Below are positions 1-6,241 of a stretch of 47,378 nucleotides of DNA, one piece after another (positions within the stretch are counted from its first letter, which is position 1; each line of letters opens with the position of its first letter). The notes beneath the pieces were generated by a model that saw only the letters and a program-made list of their open reading frames with translations, made no database searches and was not told the DNA's origin. The stretch is from an uncultured Granulosicoccaceae bacterium (GTDB taxonomy: Bacteria; Pseudomonadota; Gammaproteobacteria; Granulosicoccales; Granulosicoccaceae). Made by a program: the position numbers and the translations under genes. The stretch spans positions 1 to 47,378 of the forward strand of contig CALLLW010000012.1 in the NCBI GenBank assembly GCA_938007995.1, given 5' to 3'.

Positions 1-140
1 GGGATTTTGGCCGGCTGTGCCGGCCATTCTGGAAATCACCAAAAAGTGATCATTTATTTCCAGAATGGGTGATCAAATTATTCCAGAATCACTGATCATT
101 TAATTCCAGAATCGGTGATCACTTTGCGCCAGAATACGCA
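1..140. mobile_element. Terminus of an IS21-family insertion sequence (partial)
   Basis: The segment carries four copies of a TTCCAGAAT-type word starting at 58, 81, 104 and 127, exactly 23 bp apart. Each is followed by a TGATCA-type palindrome, except the last, which runs into GAATACGCA and ends in CA at 139-140. An inverted copy (ATTCTGGAAATCACC) lies near 27-41, and a GGCCGGC/GCCGGCC hairpin lies near 9-26. Read from the outside in, the element begins TGCGTATTCTGG, with the TG...CA terminal dinucleotides and multiple internal end repeats known for IS21-family elements, where they are transposase-binding sites. The istA/istB genes would lie left of the window. The family call rests on the end structure only. 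The target duplication cannot be seen. Confidence 0.7.
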
Positions 141-688
141 GGTATACCTCTAATTCACTTGATAGTTGAAGTGTAATCGAGTATCTCTCTCCAAACTATA
201 GATCTCATTGTTTAAGCAGAATCAGGCCACTGGCGAAGCGATAGCGGGCCGCTGTCGTCTGTTTGCGAGATTAAGATTCAGGTCTAGTGTCCCGGGTTGG
301 GAATGAAGGGCGCTCATCGATAAGTCCTTGTATTTTATAAGAATACTTTTCAACACTACCGGCAGATGTCCCATAGAATCGTAACGTGCGCTTTGTGGGA
401 CATGGTAATGTCTGCTTTCATCGTAGGCATTGCAACAAAATCGAGCGGTTAAAGCTGACAGAGAAAGACGGCAAAGGGCTTACACCGGATGTAGGTAGTT
501 CGCTGACTGACTGGGATAAGTTACCAACTATATTTGGACGATTTCGGCATCCCAGAGCGCATAACTTCAATTTAGTTACCAACTCTTTCAGTCGTTGCTG
601 CATCTGCGCCGGAGAAAGATCGGGCCGCTGGCGGCGATTGTTACCAACTTTATTAGCCAACTACACAATCCGCCAATCAGTCAGCCGA
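141..688. other. Gene-poor stretch next to the IS end
   Basis: I find no convincing gene here. Visible features are: an interrupted palindrome CACTT-N8-AAGTG at 156-173; an inverted repeat ATGTCCCA/TGGGACAT at 366-373 and 396-403; and three exact copies of GTTACCAACT at 520-529, 575-584 and 640-649. A minus-strand reading frame of 80 codons (418-660) contains a plausible helical stretch (SPAQMQQRLKELVTKL) but has no recognisable family, and its C-terminal half looks non-coding. It may be a remnant. The region is best read as flanking DNA degraded or interrupted by the insertion sequence. Confidence 0.45.
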
Positions 689-889
689 TCAGTCAGCTAG
701 AGCTTTTTGAATGTGGTCAGCATATTTGGCCAGATTCTTCAGCTCGTCAGCAACATCCGCCTGACCACCACCGGCATCTGCGCGAATAATCTCCAATGCA
801 GCAGCTACTGCCATGGCACGCTTTTCATGCGAATGCTTGCTGTGGTAACCGTTGAGAGTTACTGCAAAAGAGGAGTCGTCGTTTTTCAT
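689..889 (-). CDS. Small conserved-looking hypothetical protein, 66 aa
   Basis: A 66-residue, alanine-rich, probably all-helical cytoplasmic protein with no signal peptide or membrane segment. The N-terminal part (about 1-20) contains a TLNGYH motif followed by HEKRAMAVAAALEII, and the second half (about 42-66) reads as an amphipathic helix (ADELKNLAKYADHIQKAL). The start ATG at 889 lacks a clear Shine-Dalgarno sequence. I do not recognise a named family, but residue composition and spacing look like a genuine small protein rather than a chance frame. It is alone, with the neighbouring membrane-protein gene 124 bp upstream on the same strand. Function unknown. Confidence 0.5.
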   Translation of the reverse strand: MKNDDSSFAVTLNGYHSKHSHEKRAMAVAAALEIIRADAGGGQADVADELKNLAKYADHIQKALAD

Positions 890-976
890 TTACCAAAGCC
901 GATGCAGGTTTGCGGAACTGCATTGTAGGTAGGCAGTCACATCCGTTCAAGTGACCATACATGCTGCGGTAACATT

Positions 977-1001
977 CATTCCACGGCACAGTAGTGGAAT
1001 G
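977..1001. other. Hairpin between two minus-strand genes
   Basis: CATTCCAC (977-984) pairs with GTGGAATG (994-1001) across a 9-nt loop, just downstream of the VTT-domain gene on the minus strand. There is no following T-tract, so it is at best a weak terminator or an mRNA 3' end stabiliser. Confidence 0.35.
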
Positions 1002-1013
1002 GCGTGCAGTGCA

Positions 1014-1751
1014 CTACACCGCGCTGAGTCTGCGCAAATATAATTTAACCACCAGTAACAGCAGTGCCGCGATAAACAGCAATAACAAAGGCGCGATTGC
1101 AGCTGACGCCGAGACTTCAGACAGGCCGGTCAAAGCCTGTAGCGAACCACCAAGACTTGCAAAAAACAGTGGTCTAATCCAGCAGACTGCAATCGTTGCC
1201 GGAATAAATCGCTTTAAACCGATGTTCATTCCTGCAGCCAGCAGGCAGGCCGCAGCACTCGGCACGACCGGTGTCAGCCTCAGCACAACGGTGGCAATGA
1301 ATCCTTCCTGCTGTACCAGCTTATGCCAGTTGGGCGGCAGACTGAATTTGCTGGTCAGCACTTCAAAACGCTGCGGAAATTTTTCACCAATGAGCTCACC
1401 CATCCGGTACACAGGCCAACTGCATAGCACCTGCGCCACAGAGAAAATAATGGTTGCAATCAGCGGTGAGAAAATAAACCCGGCCGCGATCAATATCAGT
1501 GAGCCGCTCGGTATGATTAACAACTGACTGAACAGGCATACAAACGCATAGCCGATCAACCAAAGGCTGTTTTCTGCAGAGGTTATTTCTGTAGATTTGC
1601 CAGCTCGGTCGTTGAGGTTTTTGAGTAGCTCCTGCAGCATCGCCATGCCATCAAACGCGATCATCCACATGCTTGCCGCAACAGACGTGACGACAAAGAC
1701 TATGGTTAGTGCTGTTAAGCCTGTTTTTCTTGTCAACGTTGCAGCAAACAC
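1014..1751 (-). CDS. VTT-domain (TVP38/TMEM64, DedA-like) inner-membrane protein
   Basis: A 245-aa integral membrane protein. Hydrophobic helices are visible at about 12-34, 64-95, 97-115, 150-175, 180-205 and 215-240. The central block from IIPSGSLILIAAGF (about 79-92) through VLRLTPVVPSAAACLLAAGM and the Gly-rich SLGGS segment matches the layout of the VTT (SNARE-associated Golgi protein) domain: re-entrant loops with conserved Arg and Pro around RLTPVVP. Relatives are proposed lipid scramblases or proton-coupled membrane-homeostasis proteins; the substrate here cannot be inferred. It is a single gene, with no operon partner close by on either side. The start at 1751 gives a normal N-terminal helix. 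Confidence 0.85.
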   Translation of the reverse strand: MFAATLTRKTGLTALTIVFVVTSVAASMWMIAFDGMAMLQELLKNLNDRAGKSTEITSAENSLWLIGYAFVCLFSQLLIIPSGSLILIAAGFIFSPLIATIIFSVAQVLCSWPVYRMGELIGEKFPQRFEVLTSKFSLPPNWHKLVQQEGFIATVVLRLTPVVPSAAACLLAAGMNIGLKRFIPATIAVCWIRPLFFASLGGSLQALTGLSEVSASAAIAPLLLLFIAALLLLVVKLYLRRLSAV

Positions 1752-1849
1752 GGTGAGTATCAGAACCTGTTAGACGCAAGCAAGGCAGTAGCGTCTGTTT
1801 GATGGGTGCGGCTAAGGTATTTAAGAACGGTTGCCTGAGAAAAGCGCGA

Positions 1850-2038
1850 TCAGCCTGTGCAGATACGACTGATCACTGAAAAGCTGCCACTTGCTGTTTT
1901 CTGTATTTTTGCAAACAACAGGCCGCGCGCCTCGGCACGGGTAAACTCTGCCCGCTGCACTTTGCTTAGAGATAGTAGAAAAACATCGGCTTCCTGTCGC
2001 GTCATCTTATCGTGAATAACCAACCACTCCGCAGCCAT
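1850..2038 (-). CDS. Possible small hypothetical protein or gene remnant, 62 aa
   Basis: A 62-codon frame with a plausible charged, helical N-terminal half (EWLVIHDKMTRQEADVFLLSLSK) and a less convincing tail. A stop codon lies only four codons upstream of the ATG. In the same frame beyond that stop there is an open hydrophobic stretch (EIVVLGIGTVVVPVFTV), so this may be the end of a decayed membrane-protein gene instead of an independent gene. No Shine-Dalgarno sequence precedes the ATG. No family recognised; low confidence. Confidence 0.25.
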   Translation of the reverse strand: MAAEWLVIHDKMTRQEADVFLLSLSKVQRAEFTRAEARGLLFAKIQKTASGSFSVISRICTG

Positions 2039-2338
2039 TCGTACCGATTAACCGGTACCACCAATCACCAGGCGAACAGTAAACACGGGCACCACAACCG
2101 TACCAATACCGAGCACCACAATTTCACAGAGCCCAGTGCGATAAGCTTTAATACTGGAAGTACTGGAACGGATGTTCTATGGTCCGGAGGATACAGCGGC
2201 CGGAGTACCCGGCACACTTGCTACGGTTATAAGTTGAAAAGACACCAGCATTCGGCCCCAGCACCAAATGCGCGTGCCTGTATTACTTTCTCGATACTAC
2301 TTTAATTTCTCGATACTAAGCGGGCTGAATTCTAAACA
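2039..2338. other. Intergenic stretch with a short direct repeat
   Basis: No credible gene. A nearly exact 14-bp word (TTTCTCGATACTA core) occurs twice, at about 2286-2299 and 2305-2318, 19 bp apart. Fragments of an open minus-strand frame (see the entry at 1850-2038) hint at a degraded gene. Confidence 0.35.
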
Positions 2339-2884
2339 CTATGAGGGCGGGTGCAGCACAGCGTCTTTGAAGACTTTCTGCAGCTCTGCCATCAGTGCTT
2401 TTTCATTATCGCTGACCTGCTCACCGCCAAACCCCATAAAGCCACCCTCGGATGCTGCCTCTGCGACTTTCTTTGCGACATTAATACACCATTGCTGATA
2501 TTCGACCGATTCCTTGTCACCACGCTTCTGCTGTACCAGCGTCAGAGCTTTATGCGCGTTATCAAGCGTGTAGGCATTGAACTCTTCCGGGCTGGTTATG
2601 TTGTTTTCTTTAAATTGCGCCATGGCTTTTTCCCGATACGCACCTGCCTGCTCTTTGGCATCGCTGAAGCTTTCGGCTTTGATCAGCACGGCCCCGATCA
2701 GCTCGTTATCCGGAAATTCGTTTCTGCCGGCGGCCAATGACTTCATGCTTGCCATGGCCTCCTTCGCGGTACCGATAATGCCGCTCTTGCCGGCGCCTGC
2801 CATCGCGGCACCGACCATGGTGGGCACGCTTGAAATCAGGAACCACTCGTCTTCAGTGAACTGATCTTTGACTGCATTACTCAT
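2339..2884 (-). CDS. Conserved hypothetical protein, 181 aa
   Basis: A soluble, mostly helical protein without a signal peptide. The N-terminus (FTEDEWFLISSVPTMVGAAM, about 9-28) is followed by a Gly/Ala/Ser-rich helix (about 29-52). The middle is rich in Ala, Lys and Glu. The C-terminal motif EGGFMGFGGEQVSDNEKALM (about 146-165) resembles the conserved ending of a family of uncharacterised bacterial proteins. I recognise the pattern but cannot attach a function to it. The start ATG at 2884 is the first in frame. The gene stands alone between gene-poor stretches. No catalytic residues can be named. Confidence 0.6.
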   Translation of the reverse strand: MSNAVKDQFTEDEWFLISSVPTMVGAAMAGAGKSGIIGTAKEAMASMKSLAAGRNEFPDNELIGAVLIKAESFSDAKEQAGAYREKAMAQFKENNITSPEEFNAYTLDNAHKALTLVQQKRGDKESVEYQQWCINVAKKVAEAASEGGFMGFGGEQVSDNEKALMAELQKVFKDAVLHPPS

Positions 2885-3156
2885 AAAATTCCAACTCTAT
2901 AAACGAAACAGAATCTGGACTCTACACGGATTTTTACCACGCAGACTCCGGTTATCATTGAAACCGTAATCATGCCTATAAACAACAATTTACATGCGTT
3001 ACGTGTCAACGTTGTGGCAGATGATACGAATTCCCCGCTCTCGCATCCACTATTCTGTACCACGCGGTTGTTATCTGCAGACTGTGTCCTATAAGTATCC
3101 AAAGACCTGAGCAAACGCTACAGGTCGACCAACAGCAATCGGGGCTGAATAGCAAG

Positions 3157-3564
3157 ATGACGACGAAGGCAGATTACAACCGGCGGAGTTTTCCGCGACA
3201 AAATTTAAAGTTTCCAATGCACGTGCACTGCCGCACCACCAAGCGAGAGTTCGGCCAGATTCTGGATATCTCGCTGGAGGGTATTCGGATGCTCTGCACC
3301 ACGCCGGTCAAACGTGGAGAGACCTACGACCTGTCTCTGCGCATGCCGCGTGATGCTAAGAATGAAGATCTGGCTTTTTTTGAGGTGATCTCTATCTGGA
3401 CCTGCCCATCACCCAGACCAGACAGCTGCCTGTCCGGTTTCAGGCTACTGAATTACTGGCAGAACACAGAGAGCCACCTGGCGCTGAGTAGTGCAGTTAA
3501 TGACTACGAGCTCTTTCTTTCAGCCTGCGTTGCTGATAGCTCTGCCGAGGAATTGGTTACCTAG
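3157..3564 (+). CDS. PilZ-domain protein (probable cyclic di-GMP binder)
   Basis: A 135-aa single-domain cytoplasmic protein. The two signature elements of PilZ domains are present: an RxxxR motif at residues 10-14 (RSFPR) near the N-terminus and a DxSxxG motif at 37-42 (DISLEG). They are followed by the expected beta-barrel pattern (about 43-115). Proteins of this family bind cyclic di-GMP and tune motility, adhesion or exopolysaccharide output by contacting a partner. Without a fused effector domain the partner is unknown. The ATG at 3157 is preceded by a purine-rich CAAG, only a weak ribosome site. The gene lies alone, 211 bp upstream of the dehydrogenase pair on the same strand, and no shared operon is evident. 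Confidence 0.85.
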   Translation: MTTKADYNRRSFPRQNLKFPMHVHCRTTKREFGQILDISLEGIRMLCTTPVKRGETYDLSLRMPRDAKNEDLAFFEVISIWTCPSPRPDSCLSGFRLLNYWQNTESHLALSSAVNDYELFLSACVADSSAEELVT

Positions 3565-3775
3565 CCGGTACCTGCAGCAAGTCGTTATTCCTCCCTCGAT
3601 TGAGTTATCCTCAAGTCCGCAATGCGCCTTGGTACTCCAGGGCTGGTTGATACCAGGGCTATTTGATAGATGACATAGGTAACACCTGACCCATCATTGG
3701 CGCCTTCGCTGGATCTAGACGCATTGCTGGCGGTATACCCAAAATCAGGCATCTACAAACAGGCTGGAATACTCC

Positions 3776-6241
3776 ATGGCTCAACTCCCCGATCGGGCAC
3801 GCGTCGTTATCATTGGCGGCGGTGCTGTTGGCGCATCTACCTTATTTCACCTGGCAAAAGCTGGCTGGACTGACTGCGTTCTGCTCGAAAAAAACGAGCT
3901 GACATCAGGCTCTACCTGGCATGCTGCGGGTAATGTACCTACCTTCTCTGCCTCGTGGTCTGTGATGAATATGCAGCGCTATTCGGCAGAGTTGTACCGC
4001 GGCCTTTCTGATGCAGTCGACTACCCGATGAACTACCACGTTACCGGGTCAATCAGGCTGGCACACAATAAAGAGCGCATGCAAGAATTTGAGCGCGTCA
4101 ACGGCATGGGCCGCTATCAGGGCATGGACACAGAAATGTGCAGTGTTGATGACCTGAAGCAGCATTACCCGTTTCTTGAAACTCACGATCTGGCCGGTGG
4201 ACTGTACGACCCCTACGACGGCGATATCGACCCGGCACAGCTCACCCAGGCCTACGCCAAGGGCGCACGTGATCTGGGTGCACAGATTATTCGCTTCTGC
4301 CCTGCTACCGGTGTGAGTAAGTCAGGGGATGAGTGGGTGGTGGAAACAGAGCAAGGCAACATTCACTGCGAGAAAGTCGTCAACGCTGCAGGCTATCGTG
4401 CCCAGGAAGTTGGTCGATGGTTCATACCCCACGGCGGGCGTGAAGTACCGATGATGACAATGAGCCACCAGTACCTGTTGACCGATGAAATTCCAGCACT
4501 GCAGGAATGGTGTGAATCGAGTGGCAGAAAACTTCCATTGCTGCGAGACGTGGACTCCTCGTATTATTTAAGGCAGGAAAAATTCGGCCTCAACTTAGGC
4601 CCTTATGAAAGGAACTGCAAAGGCCACTGGATGACACCGGATGATCCGATGCCGGAAGACTTTTCATTCCAGCTCTACCCCGACGACCTTGAGCGCATTG
4701 AGTGGCACATGGAAGACGCCATGGCACGAGTCCCGATACTCGGTGAAACCGGTATCAACAAATGCATCAACGGCCCGATTCCATACACACCGGATGGCAA
4801 TCCGCTGATCGGCCCGATGCCGGGTGTCCGCAATGCTTATGAAGCCTGCGTCTTTACGTTTGGTATTGCCCAGTCAGGTGGTGCCGGTAAAGTGATGGCG
4901 GAATGGATTACCGAAGGTGCCACCGAATGGGATATGTGGTCGTGCGATCCACGAAGATTCACAAGCTTCTGCGATCAGGACTACTGCAACAAGAAAGGCA
5001 TGGAAGTTTATGGTCACGAGTACGCAATGCACTTCCCGCATCATGAATGGCCTGCCGCACGAGATAAAAAACACTCACCACTGCACAGCAAAATGAAAGA
5101 CCTCGGTGCACAGTTCGGTGCATTCAACGGGTGGGAACGACCTAACTGGTTTGCCACCGAGGGTGATGATACGTCAGAAGAAGCGACCCACACATGGAAT
5201 CGCAAGGGCCCCTGGTACCCGCGTGTACGTGAAGAGTGCCATGCAGTCAGAGATGCGGTAGGTATTCTCGATTTACCCGGCTTTTCAAGATACAAGGTAT
5301 CCGGTAACGGTGCGCGGGAATGGTTAAACGGTTTAACAACCGGCAATATCCCACGTACCGGCAGGCTCGGCTTAAGCTACTTCAGTGATGCCAAAGGCAA
5401 AATCGTTACCGAGATGTCCGTGATGGCGATTGAAGACGAACTGTTCTTTTTAACCACCGCAGCCACAGCCGAATGGCATGATCTTGAATGGTTGCAGCAA
5501 CACCTGCCTGCAGACTCAAGTATCACTCTGGAAAACATCACCGATGACTTTCACTGTTTAATCGTCACCGGCCCGAAGTCTCGCGATCTGTTTGCATCAC
5601 TGTGCGATGCTGATCTGTCACTGCCCTGGTTAAGCCATCAGAGTACTGAAATCAGTGGTCACTGGTGTCAACTGGTGCGGGTATCCTTTGCCGGCGAGCT
5701 GGGCTGGGAAGTACACAGCAAAGTTGAAGATACAGCGGCGATCTATGCCGAGATTGCTAAAGCCGGTGAGCCGCTGGGGGCAAAACCTTTTGGCATGTTC
5801 GCACTGGACTCTCTAAGACTGGAAAAGAGCTACCGCGCGTGGAAAGGTGATCTCTCTACCGACTACACAATTCTGCAAGGCGGTATGGATCGATTTATCA
5901 ACTGGGACAAAGGCGAATTTATCGGCAAGGCAGCACTTGAAGCCGAACGCGCCGCAGGCGTAAGCAAACGCTTTGTCACATTGTTGGTAGATGCGAAAGA
6001 ATGCGACGCACCGTATATGTCTACGTTGTGGCACAACGGTAAAGTGGTGGGTGAAACCACCTCCGGCGGCTGGGGTCATCGGATAGACAAGTCCATTGCA
6101 CTCGGTATGCTGCAGGCTGACCTTGCAGTACCTGGTACCACGCTTGAAGTGGAAATATACGGTGAGAGACGACCAGCCGTTGTGCAGGAAGATCAGCCGC
6201 TCTGGGATCCAAACAACGAACGAGTGAGAGCAAAAGCGTGA
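3776..6241 (+). CDS. FAD/GcvT fusion dehydrogenase, dimethylglycine/sarcosine dehydrogenase type (paralog 1)
   Basis: An 821-aa fusion of an FAD-dependent amine dehydrogenase with a glycine-cleavage T-protein domain. Residues about 9-370 form the DAO-type oxidoreductase with an ADP-binding GGGAVGAS loop (14-21). His49 in GSTWHAAG matches the histidine that carries covalent FAD in dimethylglycine dehydrogenase. About 385-440 is the linker (FAO_M) region, about 440-700 the GcvT folate-binding domain and about 710-810 its C-terminal barrel. Family enzymes oxidatively demethylate N-methylated glycines and pass the one-carbon unit to tetrahydrofolate, with electrons going to electron-transfer flavoprotein. 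The exact substrate is not readable from sequence. The gene overlaps the next one by 4 bp (GTGA), indicating coupled translation. About 820 aa is the normal family length. Confidence 0.88.
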   Translation: MAQLPDRARVVIIGGGAVGASTLFHLAKAGWTDCVLLEKNELTSGSTWHAAGNVPTFSASWSVMNMQRYSAELYRGLSDAVDYPMNYHVTGSIRLAHNKERMQEFERVNGMGRYQGMDTEMCSVDDLKQHYPFLETHDLAGGLYDPYDGDIDPAQLTQAYAKGARDLGAQIIRFCPATGVSKSGDEWVVETEQGNIHCEKVVNAAGYRAQEVGRWFIPHGGREVPMMTMSHQYLLTDEIPALQEWCESSGRKLPLLRDVDSSYYLRQEKFGLNLGPYERNCKGHWMTPDDPMPEDFSFQLYPDDLERIEWHMEDAMARVPILGETGINKCINGPIPYTPDGNPLIGPMPGVRNAYEACVFTFGIAQSGGAGKVMAEWITEGATEWDMWSCDPRRFTSFCDQDYCNKKGMEVYGHEYAMHFPHHEWPAARDKKHSPLHSKMKDLGAQFGAFNGWERPNWFATEGDDTSEEATHTWNRKGPWYPRVREECHAVRDAVGILDLPGFSRYKVSGNGAREWLNGLTTGNIPRTGRLGLSYFSDAKGKIVTEMSVMAIEDELFFLTTAATAEWHDLEWLQQHLPADSSITLENITDDFHCLIVTGPKSRDLFASLCDADLSLPWLSHQSTEISGHWCQLVRVSFAGELGWEVHSKVEDTAAIYAEIAKAGEPLGAKPFGMFALDSLRLEKSYRAWKGDLSTDYTILQGGMDRFINWDKGEFIGKAALEAERAAGVSKRFVTLLVDAKECDAPYMSTLWHNGKVVGETTSGGWGHRIDKSIALGMLQADLAVPGTTLEVEIYGERRPAVVQEDQPLWDPNNERVRAKA

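Noticed and set aside
418..660. 80-codon minus-strand reading frame with a helical stretch
   Set aside because: No recognisable family, no ribosome site, and the C-terminal half looks non-coding; kept only as a possible remnant in the intergenic note.
994..1527. 177-codon plus-strand reading frame
   Set aside because: Antisense to the VTT-domain gene, which has clear family features; composition is that of a shadow frame.
2881..3114. 77-codon minus-strand reading frame upstream of the 181-aa gene
   Set aside because: No family, no ribosome site, low-complexity cysteine/valine-rich translation; treated as non-coding.
3565..3775. Possible glycine riboswitch before the methyl-glycine dehydrogenases
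   Set aside because: The conserved glycine-aptamer core segments are not present in the leader.
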